A stretch of DNA of 64,000 nucleotides from Bordetella hinzii LMG 13501 (GTDB taxonomy: Bacteria > Pseudomonadota > Gammaproteobacteria > Burkholderiales > Burkholderiaceae_B), in NCBI RefSeq assembly GCF_001548475.1, contig NZ_LRUJ01000008.1, forward strand, positions 103,947 through 167,946, in the 5' to 3' direction. The position numbers and the translations under genes are program-made. A model generated the notes under the pieces. The model saw nothing but the letters and a program-made list of their open reading frames with translations. It was not told where the DNA came from and made no database searches. Positions 41,284 through 49,408 of the stretch are shown here, one piece after another. Position 1 is the stretch's first letter. The number at the start of each line of letters is the position of its first letter.

Positions 41284-41301
41284 GCCGGCGGGCCGGGGGC
41301 G

Positions 41302-41496
41302 GGTGTTTGTTGTGCGCACCGGGATGCCTTGAAGAACAGTGTTTTGAAGCAATGTGGTATTCCATTGCTGCGGTTACGTACCGTCGATAGTCGCATCGAG
41401 GACAAAATTGCGGGCTTTCTTGCGAGATGGGCTGTACAGACAGACGGCCGATTGAGTCGATGCAATAGCTGCAATTCCTGGCGCATTCAGAAATGA
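41302..41496 (+). pseudogene. C-terminal relic of a DUF2726-like protein with zinc-ribbon-like end
   Basis: An open stretch in frame with 41323, too short for most gene finders and without a start codon, reads AHRDALKNSVLKQCGIPLLR then LRTVDSRIEDKIAGFLARW and ends CNSCNSWRIQK, stop 41494-41496. The D-x-x-K-x-x-V-L-x-x-x-G-I-P-L-L-R pattern is that of the DUF2726 restriction-nuclease-like domain; a CxxC tail hints at a zinc ribbon. The N-terminal half is absent. Decayed accessory gene; base composition is lower in GC than neighbours. Confidence 0.5.
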
Positions 41497-41521
41497 CCCG
41501 GTGCTCGCAGGCGTTAACGAA

Positions 41522-42406
41522 TTACACAAGACGGCGCACCGCCCCGGAAATCCGGATGCTGCTGCCGGCCTCGGGCGCGATCTGCGCATGCAGATGGCAG
41601 GGCACGCCCATGTCTTCGCCTTGGAAGATGTCGATGGCGCCGCCATGGGGCCATTGGATGTCGCGCAGGTAGCCGCCCAGGGCGGCGGCCGCGGCGCCGG
41701 TGGCGGGGTCTTCGTAGACGCCGCCGGAGGCGAAGGGGTTGCGGGCGTGGAAGCGTTGCGCGGTTTCGGCGTGGACGATGGCGATGGTGGCGAAGCCTTG
41801 GGCCAGCATGAGGTCGCGCCCGGCGGCCTGGTCGTAGCGCATGTCGGCCAGGCGCTGGCGGCTGGCCAGGGCCAGGATGAGGTGGCGCGCGCCGCCTTCG
41901 GCCAGGGCGGGGGGCAGGCGGGGGTCGAGGTCGGCCTGGCGGTAGCCGAAGAGGGCCAGGCTGGCGTCGACCAGTCCGGCCGGCGCGGGTTCGCTGCGGG
42001 TGGGCGGCGATTGGAGGATGGCCTGGAGTCTGCCATGGTGTTGCCGGCCTTCGACGCTGATGCGGGCGTGGTTGGTCTGCAGGGGGTAGACGCCGTCGCC
42101 GTGCCGGGTGGCCAGGGCGGCGCCCAGGGCGATGGTGGCGTGTCCGCAGAAGGGGACTTCGATTTCGGGGGCGAAGTAGCGCACGCGCCAGGCGTCGGCG
42201 GCGGGGCAGGCGAAGGCGGTCTCCGAGTAGCCGACTTCGGCGGCGATGGCTTGCATGATGTCGGCTTCGGGCAGGGTGTCGCAGAGCACGACGCCGGCGG
42301 GGTTGCCGCCGAGGTCGCCGGCGGCGAACGCGGCCAGCCGCTGGACGGGATAGCCTTTGATGAGCGCGGGTCCGGAGGCTTGGCGGGGGGAGGAGGATGT
42401 GTGCAT
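41522..42406 (-). CDS. PhzF-family isomerase/epimerase-like protein
   Basis: 294 aa two-lobed PhzF fold. Family signatures: FAAGDLGGNPAGVVL near residue 27, FAPEIEVPFCGHATIALG, and EDPATGAAAAALGGYL in the second lobe. The catalytic Glu of PhzF (about residue 61, GYSETAFA) is present. Members include phenazine enzymes and many of unknown role; no phenazine genes are nearby, so a generic isomerase. Monocistronic, leftward. Confidence 0.92.
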   Translation of the reverse strand: MHTSSSPRQASGPALIKGYPVQRLAAFAAGDLGGNPAGVVLCDTLPEADIMQAIAAEVGYSETAFACPAADAWRVRYFAPEIEVPFCGHATIALGAALATRHGDGVYPLQTNHARISVEGRQHHGRLQAILQSPPTRSEPAPAGLVDASLALFGYRQADLDPRLPPALAEGGARHLILALASRQRLADMRYDQAAGRDLMLAQGFATIAIVHAETAQRFHARNPFASGGVYEDPATGAAAAALGGYLRDIQWPHGGAIDIFQGEDMGVPCHLHAQIAPEAGSSIRISGAVRRLV

Positions 42407-42486
42407 GGCGGTCCGCGTGGGTGATGGTTGGTTTTACCTGGTCCCGCCGTCATCGGCAAATGGCCGGATGGGCCGCGCCTGGGTGT

Positions 42487-43026
42487 TCAGAGCGCCGTGC
42501 CGGTCTTGGGCAGAAAGAATTTGGCCGTATCGACGCCCTCGAGGGTGAGCAGGCGGATCTTTTTGTGCAGGCCGCCGGCGTAGCCGGTGAGGCTGCCGTT
42601 GCTGCCGACGACGCGGTGGCAGGGGATGATGATGGATATGGGGTTGTGGCCGACGGCGCCGCCCACGGCCTGGCCCGCCACGGCGGTCTTGCCCGTTTGT
42701 TGCGCGAGCTGGCGGGCGATGGCGCCGTAGGTGAGGGTTTCGCCGTAGGGGATGTCGAGCAGCCGCCGCCAGACGGCTTGCCGGAAGGCGCTGCCTTGCG
42801 GCGCCAGGGCAAGGTCGGCGAGCGGGGGCTTCTCGCCCCGGAAGTAGGCCTCCAGCCAGCGGGCGGCCTGTTTGAACTCCGGCCTGCCGGGATCCGGGAC
42901 GAGGGCTTGCTTGAGCGAGCCGCCGAAGTATTTCTGGCCTTCTATCCAGAGCCCGGTCAGTTGCTGGCCATCGCTGGCGAGAAGAAGGGGGCCGAGCGGG
43001 CTGGGGTGGGGGTGGCAGTAGTGCAT
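42487..43026 (-). CDS. ogt: Methylated-DNA--protein-cysteine methyltransferase
   Basis: 179 aa suicide enzyme that moves the methyl group from O6-methylguanine to Cys136 in IIIPCHRVVG. HTH-like RRLLDIPYGETLTYGAIA precedes. Lies 10 nt after the stop of the Ada-AlkA-like gene, so one alkylation-repair operon. Intact. Confidence 0.95.
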   Translation of the reverse strand: MHYCHPHPSPLGPLLLASDGQQLTGLWIEGQKYFGGSLKQALVPDPGRPEFKQAARWLEAYFRGEKPPLADLALAPQGSAFRQAVWRRLLDIPYGETLTYGAIARQLAQQTGKTAVAGQAVGGAVGHNPISIIIPCHRVVGSNGSLTGYAGGLHKKIRLLTLEGVDTAKFFLPKTGTAL

Positions 43027-43036
43027 GGCGGCGGCT

Positions 43037-44497
43037 TCAGTGCAGGGAGTTCCAGAGGTTGATGGTGGCGTAGCTGCGCCAGGGGCGCCAGCTTTCTGCC
43101 AGTTCGGTCATCTGTTTGGGGCTGCGCGGAGCCAAGGCTTTTTTAATGCCGTAGTCGGTGGGCAGGAAGGCGTCGGGCCAGGCCATGGCGCGCATGGCGA
43201 TGTATTGGGCCGTCCAGGGGCCGATGCCGGGCAGTTGCAGCAGTTTCCGGACTTCTTCTTCGGGCGCGGCGCCGGGGCCGAAGTCCAGGCTGTGTTCGGC
43301 CAGCGCCTGGGCCAGCGCGCGCAGGGTGCGGGCGCGGCTGCGGATGATGCCCAGCGGGCCCAGATGGTCTGCGATGTCGCCCGGCAGGGACAGGAGGCGC
43401 CGCGGCGACGGAAAGGCGTGGCTCAAGCCCGCGATGCCGGTGGGTACGGGGTGGCCGTAGTAGCTGACCATGCGGCCGGCCAGGGTGCGGGCCGCGCCGA
43501 CGGTGATCTGTTGGCCGAGGACGGCGCGCACGGCCATTTCAAAGGGATCGAAGCTGCCGGGCAGCCGGGTGCCCAGGGTCTGCAGGCCCGGGGCGAGGGT
43601 GTTCATCGCGCTCAGGCCCTGGTGCACGGCCTGGGGGTCGCAGCCCAGGTCGAAGAGGTGGCGCACGCGCGCCAGGACGACGGGCAGCACGGGCAGCAGC
43701 GACAGGGAGGCTTGTAGTTCGAGCGCGTTCTTCTTGGGCAGATGGCCGATGCGTATCCAGCCGGTATGGGTCTTGCCGCCGGGGTCATCGATGGCGACGG
43801 CCCGGGCATAGCGCGCGTTGTCGATGTGTTCGACGCCGGGGATGGCGCGCGAGGCGAGAAAGCCCAGGATGGCGTCCCATTGATAGGGCGGGCGGTAGCT
43901 CAGCGTGAGCGTCAGCGCGCTGGCCGGCTCGCCGCGCTTGCGGCGCCGCAAGGCGGTGGGGACGAGCCGGTAGCGGTTCTTGAACAGCGCGTTGAAGCGC
44001 CTGAGGCTGCCGAAGCCGGCGGCCATGGCCACGTCGAGCACGGGCAGGTCGGTGTCGGTGAGCAGGTTCTTGGCCAGCAGCAGGCGGGCCGTCTGCATGT
44101 ATTGGATGGGCGAGACGCCGAGTTCGGCCTTGAAGACGCGGCGCAGGTGGCGGTCGGTGCAGCCCAGCCGCCGCGCCAGCGTGTCCAGCGTGGCGTCGCT
44201 GCCGCAATGGTCTTCGAGCAGCTTGGCGGCCCGGCGGGCCAGGGAGGCGGAGGCGTCGATGCGCGCCTGGCCCGGGGCCAGTTCGGGGCGGCAGATCAGG
44301 CAAGGACGGTAGCCAGCCTGTTCGGCCGAGGCGGCGGTCGGGTGGAAACTGCAGTTCTCGGGCTTGGGCACCTTGGCCGGACAGACCGGGCGGCAGTAGA
44401 TGCCAGTGGAGGAGACGGCGACGAAGAACCGCCCGTCGAACCGCGCGTCCTTCGCCTTGAAGGCGGAATACCATGCCTGGGGTGCGTCGTTGATCAT
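43037..44497 (-). CDS. Ada-like regulator fused to AlkA-like 3-methyladenine DNA glycosylase
   Basis: 486 aa. N-terminal Ada zinc domain with Cys35, Cys39, Cys66 and Cys69, the same spacing as the methyl-phosphotriester-sensing site of E. coli Ada; AraC-type double HTH (about 85-190); then AlkA N-terminal and HhH-GPD domains with LPGIGPWTAQYIAMRA and catalytic Asp448 in FLPTDYGIKK. ATG 44497 (MINDAPQ) has GGAGG 8 nt upstream; an in-frame ATG at 44512 overlaps that site. Senses and repairs alkylation damage; with ogt it replaces separate ada and alkA genes. Confidence 0.94.
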   Translation of the reverse strand: MINDAPQAWYSAFKAKDARFDGRFFVAVSSTGIYCRPVCPAKVPKPENCSFHPTAASAEQAGYRPCLICRPELAPGQARIDASASLARRAAKLLEDHCGSDATLDTLARRLGCTDRHLRRVFKAELGVSPIQYMQTARLLLAKNLLTDTDLPVLDVAMAAGFGSLRRFNALFKNRYRLVPTALRRRKRGEPASALTLTLSYRPPYQWDAILGFLASRAIPGVEHIDNARYARAVAIDDPGGKTHTGWIRIGHLPKKNALELQASLSLLPVLPVVLARVRHLFDLGCDPQAVHQGLSAMNTLAPGLQTLGTRLPGSFDPFEMAVRAVLGQQITVGAARTLAGRMVSYYGHPVPTGIAGLSHAFPSPRRLLSLPGDIADHLGPLGIIRSRARTLRALAQALAEHSLDFGPGAAPEEEVRKLLQLPGIGPWTAQYIAMRAMAWPDAFLPTDYGIKKALAPRSPKQMTELAESWRPWRSYATINLWNSLH

Positions 44498-44577
44498 TGG
44501 CCTGTCCTCCATGGCGCTTACTCTAGCCAGGAGAGCTTACTTTTTCTCGCCGTTTTCGGACATGGTTGTGAGGCGGC

Positions 44578-45480
44578 TCAGGCCGGCTGCCTGAGCCCGT
44601 CCACGTGGGCCAGCACCATGTCGCACATGGCGCGCGCGGGGCGGGAGAGCAGTTTGTTCTTGCGGGTGAGGATGAAGACTTCGCGTTTGAAGCTGTTGTC
44701 TTCGATGGGAAGGATGGCCAGGGTGGGGCGGCGGAACTGGTAGAGCGTGAGCGTGGGGACGATGGTCAGGCCCACGCCGCTTTCGACCATGGCGCTGGCC
44801 GTGGCCAGGTGCTCGACTTCGAGCACGGTGTTGAGGGTATGGGGGCCGAAGGCCGCGTCCACGCGCTGGCGCACGCTGCTGTGGCTGACGAAGTTGACGA
44901 TGGGGTAGCGGGCGATCTGTTCGAGGGTCACGCGCTTGCGCTGCCGCGCCAGGGGGTGGTCGGGCGGGCAGACGAGGTGGAGCTGGTCCCGCCACAGGAG
45001 CTGGCGATCGAGTTTGGCGGCGTAGTGGTCCACGGTGGCGATGGCGAAGTCGATTTCGCCGTTGCTGAGCAGTTCGACGCATTCTTGCGACATGCCGTCG
45101 CGCAGGACGGTGGTCACGCCCGGATATTGGGCCCGGAATTGCCGGAACACGGGCGGCAGCCAGCTGGCCGCCACGGAGGGCAGGGCGGCGACCTGCACCT
45201 TGCCGATGCGCCCGGCCGCGTAGTCTTGCAGGTGTTGCAGCGCGGTGTCGGTTTCGTAGAGGGAACGCCGGGCAAAGGATTCGAACAGTTTGCCGAAGGC
45301 CGAAAGCTCGATGTTGCGCGTGTTGCGCACGAAGAGCTGCGCGCCCAGTTCTTCTTCCAGGGATTTGATCAGGGCGCTGAAAGCCGGCTGCGACAGGCCG
45401 ACGTCGGCCGCAGCGCGGGTGAAGTTCTGGTGGTCGGCGGCACTGACGAAGGCGCGCAGCTGGCGGGTGGAGACGTTCAT
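44578..45480 (-). CDS. LysR-family transcriptional regulator (divergent from AtuA operon)
   Basis: 300 aa. N-terminal HTH (NVSTRQLRAFVSAADHQNFTRAAADVGLSQPAF) and LysR effector domain. Divergent from the AtuA-Liv operon, with tandem repeats between them, so it is the likely regulator of that operon. Effector unknown; the cargo suggests an acyl or hydroxy acid. Confidence 0.9.
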   Translation of the reverse strand: MNVSTRQLRAFVSAADHQNFTRAAADVGLSQPAFSALIKSLEEELGAQLFVRNTRNIELSAFGKLFESFARRSLYETDTALQHLQDYAAGRIGKVQVAALPSVAASWLPPVFRQFRAQYPGVTTVLRDGMSQECVELLSNGEIDFAIATVDHYAAKLDRQLLWRDQLHLVCPPDHPLARQRKRVTLEQIARYPIVNFVSHSSVRQRVDAAFGPHTLNTVLEVEHLATASAMVESGVGLTIVPTLTLYQFRRPTLAILPIEDNSFKREVFILTRKNKLLSRPARAMCDMVLAHVDGLRQPA

Positions 45481-45489
45481 GCCGATTAA

Positions 45490-45525
45490 TTTGAATTTTG
45501 GATTAATGGTTTTGAATTTTCGATT
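45490..45525. promoter_or_regulatory. Tandem repeat in the lysR/AtuA divergent promoter
   Basis: TTTGAATTTTGGATT (45490-45504) and TTTGAATTTTCGATT (45511-45525) differ at one base and are 21 bp apart, two helical turns. AT-rich against GC-rich surroundings. Probable LysR binding half-sites and promoter. Confidence 0.6.
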
Positions 45526-45581
45526 TTACTTCTTGATTGGCGCCGCCCACAATGCGTCCATTCCAACAAGATGACGAGACC

Positions 45582-46919
45582 ATGGTGACGCCGCTCTGGA
45601 TAGGATGTGGGGCTGGTTTTTCGGGGGATCGCCTGGATGCGGCCCTGCCTGTGGTGCGCACCCTGGCCCGGCGCGACGGGCGCCGGGTGTTGATCCTGGA
45701 GACCCTGGCCGAGCGCACGCTGGCCTTGGCGCAGCTGGCCCGCCGCGAGAACCCGCAGGCCGGCTATGAGCCCTTGCTGGAGCCGTTGCTGCGTCCGGTG
45801 CTTGAGATCTGTTTGCGCGAGCGCATCGCCATCGTGAGTAATTTCGGCGCGGCCAATCCGCGCGGCGCGGCGCGGCATATCCTGCGCCTGGCGCGCGAGC
45901 TGGGGCTGCGCGCGCCGCGCGTGGCCGTGGTGCATGGCGATGATCTCCTGGCGCGCGAGGACGCCGAGGCGGTGATCGGCCAGGCGGGGCTGGCGCGGCC
46001 GGCCGCGCTGGTGAGCGCCAATGTCTATCTGGGCGGCGAGCCCATCGCGGCCGCCCTGCTTGATGGCGCGGACATCGTGGTGACGGGCCGGGTGGCCGAC
46101 CCTTCGCTGGTCTGCGGGCCGGCGCTGGCGCATTTCGGCTGGGCGGCCGATGACTGGGACCGCCTGGGCCCGGCCACCATGGCGGGGCATTTGCTGGAGT
46201 GCGGTTCGCAGGTGACGGGCGGCTACTTTGCCGACCCGGGTTTCAAGGAGGTGCCGGGCTTGTGGAACCTGGGGTTTCCGGTGGCGCGGATCCTGCCCGA
46301 CGGCCATTGCATTGTGGGCAAGGCCGAGGAGACGGGCGGCGTGGTGGATCGCCGCACCGTCATCGAACAATTGCTTTATGAACTGCACGATCCCGCGGCC
46401 TATCTGACGCCCGACGTCACGGCCGATATCAGCGCGGCCACGGTCACCGACCTGGGCGGCGACCGCGTGGCGCTGGACGGCGTGCGCGGCCACCGCCGTC
46501 CGGACACGCTGAAAGTGAGCGCCTTCTATGAGGGCGGCTGGCTGGGCGAGGCCGAGATTTCCTATGGGGGGCCGCGCGCCGAGGCACGGGCGAGGCTGGC
46601 CGCCGATGTCATACGCCGACGCCTCGGCGGGGAGCTGCGCGTCGATCTCATCGGCGTGCAGAGCTTGTTGGCCGACGACGGCGGGCGCCTGATGCGGGTG
46701 CTGCCCGATGGCGGCGCGCGCGATGTGCGCCTGCGGGTGGCGGGCAAGTTCGCCGAACGCGGCGAGGCCGACGCGCTGGCGCGCGAGGTCAATGCGCTCT
46801 ATTGCTGCGGGCCGGCCGGCGGGGGCGGGGTGCGCAGCGCGGTGCGCCGCCGCCTGGAGACGCGCTCGGCCTATATCGACCGCAAACTGGTGGCCGCCGG
46901 CCATGAGGTGCTGGCATGA
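45582..46919 (+). CDS. Acyclic terpene utilisation AtuA-like (DUF1446) protein
   Basis: 445 aa. DUF1446/AtuA family: WIGCGAGFSGDRLDAALPV start, IVSNFGAANPRGAARHILRLA, VVTGRVADPSLVCGPAL, and a late DLIGVQSLLADDGGR segment. AtuA is needed for citronellol/geraniol use in Pseudomonas, but its chemistry is not defined and the family is found in many other catabolic operons. ATG 45582 (MVTPLWIG) is preferred; ATGs at 45552 and upstream are in frame but lack a better context. Overlaps the next gene by 4 nt. Confidence 0.85.
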   Translation: MVTPLWIGCGAGFSGDRLDAALPVVRTLARRDGRRVLILETLAERTLALAQLARRENPQAGYEPLLEPLLRPVLEICLRERIAIVSNFGAANPRGAARHILRLARELGLRAPRVAVVHGDDLLAREDAEAVIGQAGLARPAALVSANVYLGGEPIAAALLDGADIVVTGRVADPSLVCGPALAHFGWAADDWDRLGPATMAGHLLECGSQVTGGYFADPGFKEVPGLWNLGFPVARILPDGHCIVGKAEETGGVVDRRTVIEQLLYELHDPAAYLTPDVTADISAATVTDLGGDRVALDGVRGHRRPDTLKVSAFYEGGWLGEAEISYGGPRAEARARLAADVIRRRLGGELRVDLIGVQSLLADDGGRLMRVLPDGGARDVRLRVAGKFAERGEADALAREVNALYCCGPAGGGGVRSAVRRRLETRSAYIDRKLVAAGHEVLA

Positions 46920-47251
46920 CGGCGGCCAAGCGTGTCCATCTGTTCGAGGTTGCGCACGGCCGAACGGGCGACAAGGGCAATCGTTCGAATATCAGCGTCA
47001 TCGCCTATGACCCGCGCCATTACGGCAGCCTGGTCGCCCAGGTGACCGAGGCGGCGGTGCGCCGCGTGTTCGCGCATCGGCAACCCGGCGAGATCCGCCG
47101 CTATCTGTTGCCGCAGCTGGCGGCGATGAATTTCGTCATCGACGACGTGCTGGACGGCGGCGTCAATGACGCCCTCAACCTGGATTCGCATGGCAAGTCG
47201 CTGGCGGGATATCTGCTGGACTTGGAGATCGACCTGCCCGGCGACCCGTGA
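46916..47251 (+). CDS. AtuA-associated small protein (AtuA C-terminal ferredoxin-fold-like)
   Basis: 111 aa. Segments RVHLFEVAHGRTGDKGNRSN and FVIDDVLDGGVNDALNLDSHGK match the small domain that in many bacteria is fused to the C-terminus of AtuA-like proteins. Here it is a separate gene overlapping AtuA by 4 nt, so the two probably form one complex. Function unknown. Confidence 0.82.
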   Translation: MTAAKRVHLFEVAHGRTGDKGNRSNISVIAYDPRHYGSLVAQVTEAAVRRVFAHRQPGEIRRYLLPQLAAMNFVIDDVLDGGVNDALNLDSHGKSLAGYLLDLEIDLPGDP

Positions 47252-47307
47252 ACCGACCACTTATGACAAGCCGCCAAGCACGGCACACCATCCACCGGAG
47301 GAGACCT

Positions 47308-48489
47308 ATGAAGACAATAACGCACTGGCTAGTGGCGGCGGCGGCCGCCGTGGCCTGCTCGGCCCAGGCCCAGGACATCAAGATTGCCTACAACGGCGAT
47401 ATTTCGGGTTCGCCTTCGGCCGAGTCGGGCCAGATCGGCGTGCTGGGCATCACGGCCGCGGTGGAGGACATCAACCAGCGCGGCGGCGTGCTCGGCCGCA
47501 AGCTGGTCTTCCTGGTGCGCGACGACCTGGGCCAGCCGCCCAAGTCCATCCAGAACATGACCGAGCTGATCGACCGCGAGAAGGTGGCGGTGGTCTTCGG
47601 GCCCACCAACTCGGGCAACGCGCTGGCCTGGAAGCACATCGCCAACCAGAAGAAGATGCCGGTGCTGGTCTCCAGCGCGTCCAGCACGGCGATCACCGAG
47701 CCGGCCGGCAATCAGCCCAACTATCTTTTCCGCATTTCCATGGTGGACCGGGACCAGGCGGCCGCGCTGGTGGCCTATGCGGCCAAGAGCCCGCAGTCCA
47801 AGAAGATCGGTTTCTTCGTGGAGACCACGGGTTATGGCCAGGCCGGCCTGAAGGACATGGAGCAGATCGCCGCCCTGCATGGCATCAAGCCGGCGGTGAT
47901 CGAGAAGTTCGACGCGCGCGACACGGACATGACCTCGCAGCTGGGCAAGGCCAAGGCGGCCGGCGTGGACACGCTGGTGGTCTGGGCCCAGGCCGCGCCG
48001 CTGGGCCACCTGGTGCGCAGCATGGAGAAGATCGACTACATGCCGCGCGTGCTGACGACCTGGGCGGCGTCCTTCAGCGGTTTTCCGCAGGTGGCGGGTA
48101 GCAAGCTCATGGAATGGCCGGTGTTCCTGACTACCTCCAGCGAGGCCAAGTCGCCGGCGGCCAAGTCGCTGCTCGAGCGCATCGGCCCCAAGCTGGCCAA
48201 TCCTTCCATGTTCTGGGCGGCGACCCAGGCCTATGACACGGTGCTGGTCTGGGCCGCCGCCGTCGAACAGGCCAAGAGCCTGGACGGCCAGGCCGTGCGC
48301 GGGGCGCTGGAAAACCTGCAACAGCCGGTCGATGGCCTGGTCAAGCAGTACCGGCAGCCTTTTTCGGCCGCCAACCACGAGGGGCTGCAGGCGCAGGATT
48401 ACCACTGGTCGCGCTGGCAGTCGGGCGTGGTGGTGGATTTCAAGGATCCGGTGCTCGACGCCATGACGCCGGCCGACTTCAAGAAGTAA
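47308..48489 (+). CDS. Branched-chain-amino-acid-type ABC substrate-binding protein
   Basis: 393 aa LivJ-like periplasmic receptor, signal peptide ending near AQAQD (residue 21). ATG 47308 has GGAGGAGACCT directly upstream; the in-frame start at 47248 is rejected. Peripla_BP_6 features: DISGSPSAESGQIG, VVFGPTNSGNALA, VLVSSASSTAITEP, and GFFVETTGYGQAGL. Ligand could be an aromatic or acyl acid rather than leucine, judging by the enzymes around; inference. Confidence 0.9.
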   Translation: MKTITHWLVAAAAAVACSAQAQDIKIAYNGDISGSPSAESGQIGVLGITAAVEDINQRGGVLGRKLVFLVRDDLGQPPKSIQNMTELIDREKVAVVFGPTNSGNALAWKHIANQKKMPVLVSSASSTAITEPAGNQPNYLFRISMVDRDQAAALVAYAAKSPQSKKIGFFVETTGYGQAGLKDMEQIAALHGIKPAVIEKFDARDTDMTSQLGKAKAAGVDTLVVWAQAAPLGHLVRSMEKIDYMPRVLTTWAASFSGFPQVAGSKLMEWPVFLTTSSEAKSPAAKSLLERIGPKLANPSMFWAATQAYDTVLVWAAAVEQAKSLDGQAVRGALENLQQPVDGLVKQYRQPFSAANHEGLQAQDYHWSRWQSGVVVDFKDPVLDAMTPADFKK

Positions 48490-48499
48490 AGGGCCAGGT

Positions 48500-49408
48500 A
48501 TGTCGACGACCGTACTCCAGGCCTTGATCGGCGGGCTGACCATGGGCGGCATCTATGCCTTGATCGCCCTGGGTTTCAGCCTGACCTACACCACCACGCG
48601 GACGCTGAATTTCGCGCAGGGCGATTTCGTTTCGGTGGGAGCTTTCGTGGGCCTGGGCACGGTGGGCTTGGTGGCCAGCGCGCTGGCCATCGATCCGGCG
48701 ACTTCGCCCTGGGCCTATGTGCTGGCGGCGCTGGCGGCCACCGTGGTCATGGGCGTGATGGGGCTGCCGCTCTATCTGGCCGCCATCCGTCCTTTCGCCG
48801 GCAGGCCGGGCATGTCCTGGGTGATGAGCACCATAGGGTTCGGCATCATCATGCAAAGCGCCGCGCTGTCGCTCTGGGGACCGGGGGCGCGCATGGTGGC
48901 GGCCCCCCTGGGCGACGAGGTGATCCGCGTGGCCGGCGTGGGTTTCCGCTCGCAGGAGATTGTCGTGCTGGTCTTGGCCATGCTGCTGCTGGGCGCGGTG
49001 GATTTCGCCATGCATCGCACTTCGCTGGGCCGCAGCATGCGGGCCGTGGCCTTGAACCGCGATGCGGCCGCGCTCATGGGCATACCCGTGGCGCGCGTGA
49101 TGGCCCTGACCTTCGTGGTGAGTTCGGCGCTGGCCGGCCTGAGCGGTGTGCTGATCGCGCCTATCGTCTCGGCTTCGCTGTTCATGGGCGTGGTGATCGC
49201 GCTCAAGGGCTTTTCGGCCGCCATCGTCGGCGGGCTCACGAACTTGCGCGGTTGCATGCTGGGCGGCGTCCTGATCGGCCTGGCGGAGTCGTTCACCGGG
49301 CTGTGGAGCGCGCAGTGGCGCGAGATCGTGGTCTTCGTGGTGGTGATCGCCGTGCTGGCGGCCTTTCCCAATGGCCTGTTCGGCAAGACCCTGGTGGAGA
49401 AAGTATGA
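48500..49408 (+). CDS. LivH-type ABC permease
   Basis: 302 aa inner-membrane permease with about eight helices. GGLTMGGIYALIALGFSLTYTTTRTLNFAQGD is the standard LivH N-terminus; AIVGGLTNLRGCMLGG marks the end. Starts 11 nt after the receptor gene; stop overlaps the next ATG by 4 nt. Confidence 0.93.
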   Translation: MSTTVLQALIGGLTMGGIYALIALGFSLTYTTTRTLNFAQGDFVSVGAFVGLGTVGLVASALAIDPATSPWAYVLAALAATVVMGVMGLPLYLAAIRPFAGRPGMSWVMSTIGFGIIMQSAALSLWGPGARMVAAPLGDEVIRVAGVGFRSQEIVVLVLAMLLLGAVDFAMHRTSLGRSMRAVALNRDAAALMGIPVARVMALTFVVSSALAGLSGVLIAPIVSASLFMGVVIALKGFSAAIVGGLTNLRGCMLGGVLIGLAESFTGLWSAQWREIVVFVVVIAVLAAFPNGLFGKTLVEKV

